Program-made: the position numbers and the translations under genes
In this document: piece by piece, positions 45,479-57,300 of the stretch
How the letters are laid out: every line of letters starts with the position of its first letter
Numbering within the stretch: the first letter of the stretch is position 1
NCBI RefSeq assembly: GCF_012489685.1
Contig: NC_080044.1
Location: 18,456,369 to 18,520,368 of the forward strand
Reading direction: 5' to 3'
Source: Lotus japonicus
Taxonomy: Eukaryota; Streptophyta; Magnoliopsida; Fabales; Fabaceae
DNA: 64,000 bases
The notes under the pieces: generated by a model
The model's input: only the letters and a program-made list of their open reading frames with translations
What the model was told of the DNA's origin: nothing
Databases searched by the model: none

Positions 45479-48400
45479 TTACAATTCCCTCAAAATGGGC
45501 CAACCCTTTTTTATAATCTCATTGATCTTTGCATCAATATGCTTTTGGATATTTGGAGGGCAAAGCTCAGCTACATATCCATTTAGTTTTGTTGCTAGGC
45601 TAGACCTCTCAAGCTCCTCTTCCGGCAGGTTCCCAATTAACTGAAGAAGGAATGTGTTTTGCTTGAGTTCAAATTTCTGCATATTTACAACAGAACAGGC
45701 AATGTCAATCAGTGATATGTAGCAAAAGTCACTGATTTTAGAAAATCGACAGGCAGTTGGATTTTTTTTTCTTACTTTCTATAGAAAATTGAAATTACTA
45801 AAATTATCTAATAGAAGGCAACAAAATGAACTCAGTTTCCAACTGTCTATATTTTCTATTGTTCTTGGACACAATAACAACATACAGAGTGTATCAATGG
45901 GTGGCAGTTCAATGTAGAATTTAGGGCCCATATGTTTATACTTTAAAAAAACATGACTATATATATAATAAACATTTTTTTGCAACTTCTCCAAAAACTA
46001 TTATTTGAACTTCTAAGAAATAAAAAATTCTGAGTCAATGTTTTTTCCCTGAAAAATGTTGCCTAATTATTACAATTTTTCTAAAACACATCTTTTAATT
46101 AAAAATTCTTTTTTCTTTAAAAAAAGGCTTAAATATGTTGGAGGTCCTCCTAAAATATGAGTCCTTTGGTTAAGGCCCCTATAAATTTTTTTGGGTGGAA
46201 TAAGCCCCTAATCTGAAAATAATATATAGTGATAAACCCTTGCCGTGAGGTTCTGTTTAATTTCTGATGATTCTGAAAACGGCGTTGATGTGGATTATAT
46301 TTTGTGAAAATTATTCAATTAAAGAGGGTGCCACGTAAGTAAATTAGGGTTATAAAAATAAAAACCCAAAGCAAAAAACCCAAGTAAAATCCCCAAACGT
46401 ACTTGGGTTTTTATTTTATTTTTTATTTTTTTCAACCCTCATTTACTTACGTGACACCCTCTTTAATTGAATAATTTTCACAAAATATAATCGTTTGCAG
46501 AATCATCAGAAATATAACGGAACCTCATGACAGGGGCTTATTACTATATATTATTTTCACATTAGGGGCTTATTCCACCCAAAAAAATTTGTAGGGGCCT
46601 TAACCAAAGGACCCCTATTTTAGAGGGACCTCCAAAATATTTAAGCCTTAAAAAAAATACACAAATAAATGAGTCTTTATTCCTCATGCTTCATATCTTC
46701 TTTTATGAAAAAGGGGCACTTGTGGACCTCAAAAATCCTAATAGCCCTACTGCTGAAATGCACAACACAAACAAGTGTTGTGACAACATGAGCAATGAGT
46801 TAGTTATGAAATCTAACTGAAATGGATACCAGCAGTAGTACCAAGAATTTGGACAAGTAAGCAATTCAATCTTAGTGATGCAAGGATATGCCAAAATTGG
46901 TGGCATATTCATATCCAATACCATTACTCTCCAATATGTGACATCTATATTTCTGGTCTTTTCTTATATTTTTGTGTGGATGCCCACTGTCCTCAAAGTA
47001 AAAAAACCTAGACATAGATTGAAGCCCCATTTTCACCAATTACCGCCTTACAAGTATTTTCTCACCATTTTAATTTTTCCCTCACCAAAATAATACTAAG
47101 TATCAGACTTTCATCCTCACAAATGACAAAACAAGCTAGAGAATACATGGGACTCAGGTTAGGATTATTATAAAACGATAAATTTAATTTTATTCTTTTT
47201 GCATCTATCAATATACCTAACTGTATCTTAATCAGAGAAAAATCACTGTTTGTTTATTGCTATGTATTAGATACTTGTACCCAGATCTGTGCAACATAGA
47301 AGAAAATGCTATTCTCAGAATTTGGGAATACAAAACCTGGTGCTCTGGTTCTGCAGGGTAAAATGTTCCAAGTTGTAGAATTTGAGTAGTCACAATGCTG
47401 CTTCTTGACCTGGTTTGCTCCTGTTCTTTGCTAACAGCAGCCATTCTTGATTCTTCAGTTCCATTAACAAAAATAATAGATCTGTCAGAATGTAAGTATA
47501 GCTCAGTACTAAGCACTTAGTGTGAAGTTGGATATGGGGGAAGATCACAAGAAACAGCATCTGGCATCAATACTCTCACTACCTGTACTGATTACCCACA
47601 TCAGGACCTTGGCCATACACTTGTCGGGGATCATGACTTGACCAAAAAATATCAATGAGTTCCCTAAAACTAATCAGCCGTGTGTCATACTCAACCTGCA
47701 TTGTATAAGCAAACAAAATTCGCAAATTTAATAAAATATCCAAGCTCAACTCACCGCATTAATAAATCAATGAAGCTATATTTGGAGTTTAAGGTGTAGG
47801 ATTGATTGATGAACTTATCCTGATTATGGTCTAAAAGCAAATCACACGATGCGTTCAACCTTCTGAAAAAGTATCAATATATGGTAGTCAACATGAACTA
47901 CAGGATAAAGAAAAGCATAGCTTAGTAAAGCATTATGCACTGTTATATTTATCAAATGTATAACTAAGTATAGGGAACCTTAAGTATAAGCTGCTCTTTT
48001 CACGGACCTATGATTCCAAAGTTATTTGACAAATATCATAATCCTTGCCATCCGCAACTTAAACTGCCAAGCCACCCTAAATTCTTCCAAAAACGAAATT
48101 ATTCCATGTGTCATTAAAGCACACCGATTTATAACTGTCAAACCAAGTGATAAAAGACGGTTATCTGGCTGTGGCCTTCGGATACTTCTAAGAAGTGTGC
48201 AAAATTTCCCTCAAGCAATAGATTGACAAGTGCAAGGGAAGGCTTCCTACAAAAGTTCCACAACGGACCTGACTTTTCTCTAGACCATAGTAGTCAATCT
48301 CGGATAGCGGCGCGTAGCGGCCGGCCCCAAAAGTGGGATAGCGGGATGGCCGCTATTCAGATTTTTTATAAATAATTTTATATAATTTAGAGTTTAATAC

Positions 48401-50574
48401 TATATACATATAGATGCCAAACAATGTCAAATATTGCCTAAAATTCATAACATTCATAATAGAAATATAAATCATAAGTCTTGAACAATAACACGCAACT
48501 AAAAACAACTCAAAAGCAAGGTAAAGAAGTTGGATTTGCAAATCTGAATGAAGAATAAAGCCCCATTATTTCAAGTTTGACCTAAAATGGCCCTGAGAAG
48601 TCCTAAAATGCCCCTAAAAAGGTTCCCCGACGATTTAAAACCGAGGGGCTTGAGTCATTTTTCCCTTCGTCCATACAGCACCGCGATTTCCCGCCATTCG
48701 CCGCGATCTGCCGCTATTTTGGCCGCTATTCGCCCCGCTACGGCCGCTATTGTGAAGTGCGCCGCTATTTTATTTCAATAGCGGCAGGGAGCCGCTCCGC
48801 TACGCCGCTATAGCAGCACTGTTGACTACTATGCTCTAGACCTTACCATGGAGGGAGCTATATTGCACCAGGTTGCCTTGTTTATTGGTTTGGCACATGC
48901 CTAATAACACCTACCCTTCGATGGAACCTTCACCAAACATTGTTAGGACTTGGCATTTCTTTGGAACAACTGGACCATGGGCTGTTAATGCGCTTGGATT
49001 CTTTAGAACTTTTATTTCTGTGTTTAACAGTGTTATCAAATTGCAGCCATGGCGGCGCCATGGCGTTTTTCCATATCAGGTTTTCGAAAAATGGCAACAG
49101 AAATCCCATGAGGTTGCATTTCTGGCGTGGTGGGCCATGGCAGCCGCCATTCCCATGGCCATTATGGCGGAATATCGCGCCATGGCGGACAGAGAACGCA
49201 GGCTTGACCTGGTAAGTCGCAGCGCCGTAGCGGTGTGAGAGGGAAGAGAGATGAAAACCCTATGCAACTGAGGTGAAAACCCCAAATTGCCACCATATTT
49301 AAACATTAGGCGAAGCCTTTTAAAGGGCATTTTGGGGGTTTCTCGTTAATTAACGAAACAATGTGTTTCATATATTTCACGTGTTTCATACCATCATCTT
49401 CCTTTTTCCTCCTCCTCCTTCAGCCGCCATGGCATATGGCCCTTTTCTATTGCGGTTTTTTTGAAAAACACAATGAACCGCGCCATCCGTCATTGATAAC
49501 ATTGGTGTTTAATAATTAGCAGGCAGCTCTAATACAATTCAAGAAAATGGAACATCAAACTTACTAAACTACACCTAGGCCAAAAAATAAGGAGACTAAC
49601 TACCCATTTGCATGCAAACCAAAGAGCACTTATTGGAGCTTACTAAGTGCATTTTCGAGTAGATAAGCTCCAATAAGCTCGTATCCAAAGTGTTGTTCAA
49701 GGCGGATAGCGTAGCGCAGCGGCAAGCCCAAAAATCGCTATTGCGAGCACTATAGCGGCAAATAGCAGACAATAGCGGTGAATAGTGGAGTAGCCCCAGG
49801 GCGCTACGCTATAGCACGCTATAGCACGCTATTAACAAGCCTGATCCAAACGTGCTCTAACTAGTAACTACTCACTAATACTAATAATCATCAATAATTA
49901 TGATAAGGCGAGGTATTTCAAACAAATCAACCAGCCCCTATACAAAACTACACCAAAACACTGAGACAATTCCATTGTTAAGAATACACATGAAATTTAC
50001 TCAGAAGCTAACAAACACAACAATGTCCAACCAATTAGAAACTGATACTACAGAAGAAAGGAGGTTTCAGAATCCATTTTCTGTTGTCATTTCTTCCAAG
50101 ATTGCATTTCAATTTCAAAGTTTCCTTTATTTTAAATTCAAGTTTTGTATGAAAATTCTTGTAAATGAAAAAGAAAATAGAAAATAAAAGGAGTAAACTC
50201 ATCGATTGCTAATGTTGCCACTATTAACAAAAATTCATGAATACATCGAAAGAAACAAAGAAAATGCAAATAGAGAATCTGACCTGAACGGACTCGGCGT
50301 GATCAGCCAAGCTCCGATATTCAGGGTGGGGTTTGGATCCGCCGGCGTATCCAACGGTGGTCCGAACAACGCCGGGTATGCACCCGAAAACCGCTTCGGA
50401 TCTCCAGAAGCTTCCGAGAGCGAACACGGCTGTCTGCAGGCGCTGTTGATCGGGTGGGTCGCGGGCGGGTTGGGCGACCCGATCAGGGAACCGGATGCAG
50501 AGAGCATCGTCGAAGAGGGATGCAATGAGCACGATGATGAATACTGAGACGAGATGATGGTGGCGGTTCCTCAT
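45479..50574 (-). CDS. MSRA5: MSRA5-like peptide methionine sulfoxide reductase A homologue, secretory, four exons
   Basis: Exons 50574-50284, 47695-47583, 47481-47337 and 45676-45479; all GT-AG and in phase, 248 aa. Residues 1-26 (HHHLVSVFIIVLIASL core) are a secretory signal peptide. The MsrA fold follows: AVFALGSFWRSEAVFGCIPG at 49-68, GYAGGSKPHPEYRSL, then VEYD.RLISF, FWSSHDPRQVYGQGPDVGNQY, TQILQLGTFYPAEPEHQ, and an MSRA5-type tail (ELCPPNIQKHIDAKINEII). The family reduces methionine-S-sulfoxide. The catalytic GCFW motif reads GSFW here (S55), so classical activity is doubtful; I recall the same change in Arabidopsis MSRA5. Intron 1 (2.6 kb) holds three small hAT-type elements and intron 3 a palindromic MULE, yet all splice sites are intact. 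Confidence 0.9.
46126..46647. mobile_element. Palindromic MULE MITE (MULE-4) in MSRA5 intron 3
   Basis: Two long inverted arms make up almost the whole 522 bp: GGCTTAAATATGTTGGAGGT at the left, and the complement of GGCTTAAATATTTTGGAGGT at the right. A perfect 9-bp duplication TTAAAAAAA flanks it (46117-46125 and 46648-46656). Transcripts across it could fold into a long hairpin inside the MSRA5 intron. Confidence 0.92.
48286..48833. mobile_element. hAT-type MITE in MSRA5 intron 1 (first of three)
   Basis: Perfect 12-bp inverted repeat CATAGTAGTCAA / TTGACTACTATG and perfect 8-bp duplication CTCTAGAC (48278-48285 and 48834-48841). Both ends are packed with TAGCGGC / GCCGCTA subterminal motifs, probably transposase-binding sites as in other hAT elements. 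Confidence 0.93.
49028..49504. mobile_element. hAT-type MITE in MSRA5 intron 1 (second)
   Basis: Inverted ends CAGTGTTATCAA and, inward from the right, CAATGTTATCAA (11 of 12), with a perfect 8-bp duplication GTGTTTAA (49020-49027 and 49505-49512). Subterminal CCATGGCGG-like repeats occur in both halves. No coding capacity. Confidence 0.92.
49690..49843. mobile_element. Probable third hAT-type MITE in MSRA5 intron 1
   Basis: Rich in TAGCGG / CCGCTA-type motifs like the element at 48286. Imperfect inverted ends (TTGTTCAAGGC and TTGTTAATAGC inward from the right) are flanked by ATCCAAA on both sides (49683-49689 and 49844-49850). The ends are less certain than those of the other two. Confidence 0.6.
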
Positions 50575-50717
50575 TTTGCCCGGGGCGTCGCGTTTTGTTC
50601 TTGGTTAAAAGTGGCTATGCAAGTGTCAGTTGTCGTTTTTAGGAGGGGAGGCTCATCACAACACTCCACTCGTTTTAACTTTTTGACAATAATATTACAC
50701 CAATGCAACACTTATTT
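50575..50717 (-). promoter_or_regulatory. MSRA5 upstream region, shortened by a MULE
   Basis: Only 143 bp separate the MSRA5 start codon from the end of MULE-5. No clear TATA box is seen, so promoter elements may lie within the transposon or be TATA-less. Confidence 0.35.
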
Positions 50718-51963
50718 GGCTTAAATAACTTTTGATCTAAAATGGTAAATTGTAAAGTGAATCAAATTGAGTCCTTTGAAATTTATTTCATCGAATTGAA
50801 TTTCTAGAATTTTTTTTAATTAAATTAAATGAATTTTTTTTCTCAATTTTGATTAGCCAACGGTCCAGTGGTACGGCTAGTCAACTAAGGATGACTATGT
50901 TAACTTTTTCACATCAATTTTAATCCCTTAAAAAATATTTTAGTCCAATTCTCTTCCACCTTCGTCTTCTTCCTCTTCCTCCCTAAGAAAACTATATGTT
51001 CATATTTGTTGTCTCTTACACACTAACAAAATTGTATCAAATCAATTAAAAATTTACAATTTACATAATTGAGTTTTAAAGGGAAACCAAAGATTGTAAC
51101 AGGATTTGGACTAAGGAAGAACACGTTCCTCAAATACTTGGTTCGCCGCGTACAACTCATGTGAAGTAAAATTAGACATTCTAAATGAACCTCTCCGCTG
51201 CAGTAATAAAATCCAAAACAACAATCAACCGAGTCACACAAATCCTTTTCCACTCTCTGTTTCTCTTCTCCATTTCCATGATTCATTACTAAGTTTATTC
51301 AACACACACATATGAAGTTCAATAGTTGTTTAAGGATTTCGGGCCGGTATTTATTTTTTTTCATATGATGAACAAGAGAACTTATAATTCAAGTTCTGTC
51401 TCGGCTAGAATCGTTAAACGATGTTTGGTTTTTGTTTTGTGTATTGGGTTCTCAAAAAGTTTGCAACTTTGAAAATCTTGATCTTTTTTTTTGGACTCGG
51501 ACATGTTTGTTCGCTTTAGACACAACACACAAAAACAAAGAGAGTTAACGCTTGACGGCGCCAGACACGCACTTCTTTATGCCTTTCGGACAGTTTGATT
51601 CGGAAGAACAACGTGAATATGATATACATATAGTTTTTTAGAATTTTGAATTTCTGAGTTTAAAGATCTAAGTTATGGAGGAAGAGGAAGAAGGTGGAAT
51701 TAAGAGAAAGAAGATGAAGGTCAAAGAAAAGGGACTAAAATTGATTAAAATATTTTTCAAGGGACTAAAGTTGATGTGAAAAAATCCACGTGATTATCCT
51801 CAGCTGACTAGGCTTGCCATTGGACCGTTGACCGGTCAAAATTAAGCAAAAAGACTTAATATGATTAAAAGAAAATTCTAGGGATCCAATTTGATGCGAA
51901 ATTTTTTTAGGGACTCGATTTGATTCCCTTTACAATTACTAGGACCAAAAGCTTATTTAAGCC
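50718..51963. mobile_element. Long-TIR MULE-5, non-autonomous
   Basis: Inverted arms of about 200 bp start GGCTTAAATAACTTTTG on the left and GGCTTAAATAAGCTTTTG inward from the right. The flanking 9-bp duplication is CACTTATTT / TACTTATTT (8 of 9; 50709-50717 and 51964-51972). Arm homology includes GTCAACGGTCCA-type motifs. The interior shows no recognisable gene. Confidence 0.88.
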
Positions 51964-52535
51964 TACTTATTTTTATGGGTTAAATATGTTCGGGGCCCTG
52001 AACTATGGTGAGAAATCGGTATTCGTCCCTAAACTAAATTTTTATTGTTTTCCATCCTTAAACTTATAAAATCAGCTGGCTTCCATCCCTTTACCGGTTT
52101 GGGTCCTTACTTGGCATGCCAGCTTGTAGGTAAGTGTTGAAATGTCGATTTTGTTTTTATGTTTTTCTTCTAGGTAACATGAGTAATTACATTTTCCCCT
52201 CTTTTCCATTTCAGATATGGTTTTCATCCTCAATCTATCTTAATACTTTGGCTTAAAGGGTCCAAAGGCCCCTGAGATTACAAAGGGAATCAAATCCAGG
52301 ACCTAGAAAAATTTTACATCAAATTGGGTCCCTAAGAATTTTTTTTTAATTCAATTAAGGCCAAATCCCAATTTCGTCCTAGTCACTAATTCCACTTGGC
52401 ATTTTTTATTTTTTTTAATTGAAAAATAATAAAAATTTATTTTTTTATTCTAACTCAGTTATTTAAGAAGAAAAAAAAATTAAAAAACTTAACAAAATCC
52501 CTAATCTAATTCCAAAACTTAATCTAATCTACTTC

Positions 52536-52814
52536 TGGTCTGACATGGGCGTACCAATGCATAAGACACTTGGGCTGATCATTTTGTATATCTAATGGGC
52601 CGGGCAACCCATGGTTCGTTTGGACCGAAACCCAAGTTATATAAAACAGGAACCACCCAAGCGGTGGGAGGATCTATCATTTTCACGCATTTTTCATCTT
52701 GTTCGTTCCTTATCGCTCTCAATTGATTAGCCCTTGCTTGATTTTCATTGGTCTATTTTACATTCCTTTCGTTCTAAATCGATTAGCCCGAGAGGATAGT
52801 TCCATACCGGAACA
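52536..52814 (+). repeat. 5' LTR
   Basis: Starts TGG and ends ACA. TTATATAAAA at 52637-52646 is a probable TATA box for the genomic transcript. Confidence 0.93.
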
Positions 52815-52815
52815 T

Positions 52816-52832
52816 TGGCGCCCACCGTGGGG
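52816..52832 (+). other. Primer-binding site
   Basis: TGGCGCCCACCGTGGGG starts one base after the 5' LTR. Its TGGCGCC core matches the 3' end of a tRNA as used by plant Ty3/gypsy elements. Which tRNA cannot be settled from the sequence alone. Confidence 0.75.
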
Positions 52833-52869
52833 CCGAAGGATACTTTCCTAGGCTTCAGTTCTCACCGCG

Positions 52870-54324
52870 ATGGTGACTCGATCCGGGACGAACGGAGAGA
52901 GGAATCATGTTCAACAAAATGATGTTCCTCCCGATGCTCTTCAACGGATCATGGATGATCTCAATGAACTTCGTCAACATAATCAACAATTACAAAATCA
53001 ACTCACTGATCTCAATCAGACTCAGGGTTTACGAGAGGGCGATCGAAGAATGGCTGAGACGGTGGTGGACTTTCAACCTTTTACAGAAGAAATAGCGAAT
53101 ACCGCCGTCCCAGACAATTTGAAGACGTTAAAGCATGATTCTTATTATGGTGATTCAGACCCAAAAGATCATTTAGTGTATTTCAACACGAAAATGGTCA
53201 TTGTAGGCGCATCAGATGCTTTGAAGTGCAAAATGTTGCCGTCAACTTTTAAAAAATCAGCGATGATTTGGTTTACCACTCTACCGTCAAGGTCAATTGT
53301 CAATTTTACTGAATTATCTACAAAGTTCTTGTCTCAGTTTTCTACCAGTCGTGCACAAAAAGTAACTCCGGCGACATTATTTAATGTTCGTCAAGGACCA
53401 AATGAAACTTTGCAGTCTTACATGGGGCGTTTCAATCAACTATCTGTTCATTTGGAGGATAAAATGCCAGAAATTTGCATTGCAGCTTTTGAATTGGGCT
53501 TGAAGCCGGGTGGGTTGAACAGTAATTTGAGTAGAAAGCCTGTGGAGACAATGGTGCATTTGCGCGAGAGGGTACAAGGGTACATCAGGGAGGAGCAGAG
53601 TGATCGGATCAAGAACAACCGCCCGAATGCAGCGGTTCCAGGGCAGAAACAGCAGTTTGAGACGAAGAAAGGAGCGGTTGCAGATCAATATTCGAAGGGA
53701 TGGACCGAACGTGGCAACGCAGGGTATAATAATCGTAACCGTTATGACGGCCGATTTGATAACCGTTCTCATTTCAAAAATCGTGTTCAACCGTATGGAG
53801 TGCGTGGGCCAGGACATTCGATGACGTGGACTCGGAACCAAAATGACCGTGCAGTACCTTTGGCGGTTAATTTGACTGAAGCTTTGCACACGTGTTTGGA
53901 GGCGAATGTTATTCGTTTTCCACGACAGCCAAAGCCGTCAACGGGTTACGTGGATAAGAAGAAGTGGTGCGAGTATCATAGGATTTCAGGGCATAATACT
54001 GATGACTGTTTTACTTTGAAGAAGGAGATTGACAAATTGATAAAGGCTGGGTATATGAAGCAGCTTGAAGGGCGAAGCAATTCAGATGAAGCAGGAACTT
54101 CAGTAAGACGAACTGAAGATGGAAAAGAGATTGAGGGCGATGGTCAAGATAGACAGTCAGATGGAAAAGCAAAGGGGCGAATTCATTCTATTTTTGGTGG
54201 ATTTCGTGGCGGAGGAATGACTAATTCAGCTCGTAAGAGGTACGTTCACTCCATTAATGCTGTTTACTCTAACGATTGGGGAAGTTGGGCAACCAATCAA
54301 CCCGATATAACGTTTACTGTGTGA
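52870..54324 (+). CDS. gag: Retrotransposon Gag polyprotein part
   Basis: 484 aa. A short coiled coil (LQRIMDDLNELRQHNQQLQN) leads to a retrotransposon Gag core at about 95-235 (DPKDHLVYFNTKM, WFTTLPSRSIVNF, RQGPNETLQSYMGRFNQL). After a basic, Asn/Arg-rich linker comes the Tat-type knuckle CEYHRISGHNTDDCFTLKKE at about 366-385. Gag packages the element RNA into particles. The frame ends at TGA (54322-54324) and stays open in the same frame into the protease, so this is one gag-pol frame split by a single stop. Confidence 0.93.
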   Translation: MVTRSGTNGERNHVQQNDVPPDALQRIMDDLNELRQHNQQLQNQLTDLNQTQGLREGDRRMAETVVDFQPFTEEIANTAVPDNLKTLKHDSYYGDSDPKDHLVYFNTKMVIVGASDALKCKMLPSTFKKSAMIWFTTLPSRSIVNFTELSTKFLSQFSTSRAQKVTPATLFNVRQGPNETLQSYMGRFNQLSVHLEDKMPEICIAAFELGLKPGGLNSNLSRKPVETMVHLRERVQGYIREEQSDRIKNNRPNAAVPGQKQQFETKKGAVADQYSKGWTERGNAGYNNRNRYDGRFDNRSHFKNRVQPYGVRGPGHSMTWTRNQNDRAVPLAVNLTEALHTCLEANVIRFPRQPKPSTGYVDKKKWCEYHRISGHNTDDCFTLKKEIDKLIKAGYMKQLEGRSNSDEAGTSVRRTEDGKEIEGDGQDRQSDGKAKGRIHSIFGGFRGGGMTNSARKRYVHSINAVYSNDWGSWATNQPDITFTV

Positions 54325-57300
54325 GATTTTGAGGGAGTACAGCCTCACGAAGACGATCCAATTGTTGTAATGCTGAGGATTGCTGATTATGAAATTGAGA
54401 GGGTACTTCTGGATCAAGGAAGCTCGGCGGATTTGATTTATGGTGACGCTTTTGAAAAGTTGGGGCTAAATGTATCTGATTTGTTGCCTTATGATGGTTC
54501 TTTAGTGGGTTTTTCTGGAGAAAAAGTATTTGTTCGAGGATATGTGGAATTGAAAACTGTCTTTGGAGAAGGGAAGAATGCGGAGGCATTTGCTATTAAG
54601 TTTTTAGTAGTAAAATGTACTTCACCGTACAATGTACTTATTGGGAGGCCATCACTAAACAGATTGGGGGCGATCATTTCCACAAGACATTTAACGGCGA
54701 AGTATCCATTGAGCAGAGGAGGAGTTGGAATTTTAAAGGCTGATCAAATGGTTGCTCGTAAGTGTTATTCAGAAAGCTTCAAGCAGTATGGGCACTTGGG
54801 CAAGAAGGCGGTGAAAGAGGGGCATCGGGTCTATGAGGTGGATTTAGAACAGTTAGAAGTCATTTTGGATCCTCGAGAGGGATTTAGTGAGCACAAGATG
54901 AAATCAGAAGAGGAAACTAAGGCGATCCAGATTGGGGAGCGAAACTTGAAAGTTGGTGTCAACTTGACTACAAGTCAGGAAAGCAGGTTAGTGAAGTTAT
55001 TGTCCGAGAATATGGATTTGTTTGCATGGAGTGCAAAGGATTTACCAGGAATTGATCCGGAATTTATATGTCACAAATTGGCTTTAAATCCCGGGGCGAA
55101 ACCTATTGTTCAGTTTAAAAGAAAGATGGGCGAAGAAAAGGCAGAGGCTGTGAAGGTGGAAACAAATAAGTTACTCGAAGCTGGATTTATTAGGGAGGTA
55201 AAGTATCCAACATGGTTGGCGAATGTTGTTATGGTGAAGAAGGCTAATGGAAAGTGGCGAATGTGCACGGATTATACAGATTTGAACAAACATTGTCCTA
55301 AGGATTCTTATCCTTTACCAAATATTGATAAGCTTGTTGATAGGGCATCAGGGTTCGGAATGCTTAGCCTCATGGATGCATATTCAGGGTATCACCAGAT
55401 AAGAATGTACCAGCCCGATGAGGAGAAGACAGCTTTTATGACAAATCAGGCGAACTATTGTTATCAGACTATGCCGTTTGGGTTGAAGAATGCGGGAGCA
55501 ACATATCAAAGGTTGATGGATAAGGTGTTTGACAAGCAGGTGGGGCGGAACATGGAGATTTATGTAGACGACATGGTGGTCAAGTCAGAGGAAATGATGG
55601 CACATTGTTCTGATCTCGAAGAAGCTTTTGGCGAAATAAGAAAGCATAACATGAGACTTAATCCAGAAAAGTGTTCGTTTGGAATTCAAAGTGGAAAGTT
55701 TTTGGGTTTCATGATCACCAGGAGAGGAATTGAGGCGAATCCTGATAAGTGCAAGGCGATACTTGATATGCAGAGTCCAGCTTCAGTTAAAGATGTGCAG
55801 AAATTAACAGGAAGAATAGCGGCTTTGTCCAGGTTTCTTCCTTGTTCTGGGGAAAAGTCAGCACCATTTTTTCAATGCTTAAGGAAGAACAAAACTTTTC
55901 ATTGGACTGAAGAATGTGAGAAGGCGTTCCAAAGTTTGAAGGATCATTTATCCAGGCCACCAATTTTAGCCAAACCAATTCCAGGTATTCCATTATCAAT
56001 GTTTATTTCCATTTCTGATAATGCAGTTAGTTCAGTTTTGTTGCAAGAAAGTAAAGATGATATGAGGATCATATATTTTGTGAGTCATGCTCTTCAAGGA
56101 GCTGAAATTAGATACCAAAAAATTGAAAAGGCTGCATTAGCTCTAATCATATCCGCCAGGAAATTAAGACCTTATTTCCAAGGCTTTCCAATTGTGGTAA
56201 AAACAGATTTGCCACTTCGCCAAGTTTTGCAAAAGCCTGATCTGGCTGGACGAATGGTTTCCTGGACTGTTGAATTGTCAGAGTTTGAAATCACTTTTGA
56301 CAGGAAAGGTCTGGTTAAAGCACAAGTATTGGTGGATTTTGTTAATGAAATGTCTTCCAGTGAGAAAAATATGGAAGTTGGCGAATGGAGTTTGTCTGTA
56401 GATGGCTCGTCTAATGTCAAGGGAAGTGGAGCTGGAATAATCTTAGAAGGGCCAGGTGGCGTGACAGTTGAGCAGTCACTCAAGTTTGACTTTAAAGCAA
56501 GCAATAATCAGGCAGAGTATGAAGCTATAATTGCAGGTTTGAAGTTGGCGATCGAGATGGGGGTCAAGAGCATAATGATTAAGACAGATTCTCAGATAGT
56601 TTCCAGGCAAATCCAGGGTGAATATCAGGCGAGGGACGCACAGCTGGCTAAGTATTTATTGAAAGCTCAGGGATTGATAAAGCAGATTGGCACAGTGCAG
56701 GTCAATTATGTCCCGCGGGAGGAGAATACAAGGGCGGATATTTTATCAAAGTTAGCAAGCACCAAGAAGCCGGGAAACAATAAGTCAGTTATCCAGGAAG
56801 TCTTAAGTAGCCCAAGTATTGAAGAAGATGAGACAATGATGGTGTTAACTTTGGCGGATTCAGATTGGATAGGGCGTATCAAGAAGTGTTTGGAGGCAGA
56901 AGGTTCTGATGTGATGACATTTTCTAAGGATCAAATTCGCGAGGCAAGTCATTACACATTGTTAGGCGGTCAATTGTACAGAAGAGGGATTGGAATACCC
57001 TTATTGAGATGTGTTCCCAAGGATGAGGTGGAAAGAATCATGTTTGAGGTTCACGAAGGTGTGTGCGCAAGTCATGTTGGGGGAAGATCTTTGGCGGCGA
57101 AAGTGCTCAGAGCAGGGTTCTATTGGCCAACTTTACGAGGAGATTGTATGGAGTATGTAAAGAAGTGTGATAAGTGTCAAATTTATGCAGATTTACATAA
57201 GGCGCCGCCTGAGACTCTTAGCTCAATGAGTTCATCGTGGCCATTTGCAATGTGGGGAGTTGATATTCTGGGACCGTTCACTCCAGCAGGTTCTCAAATC

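Noticed and set aside
48873..49238. 121-codon open frame in MSRA5 intron 1
   Set aside because: It spans the border of a hAT MITE and has no family features.
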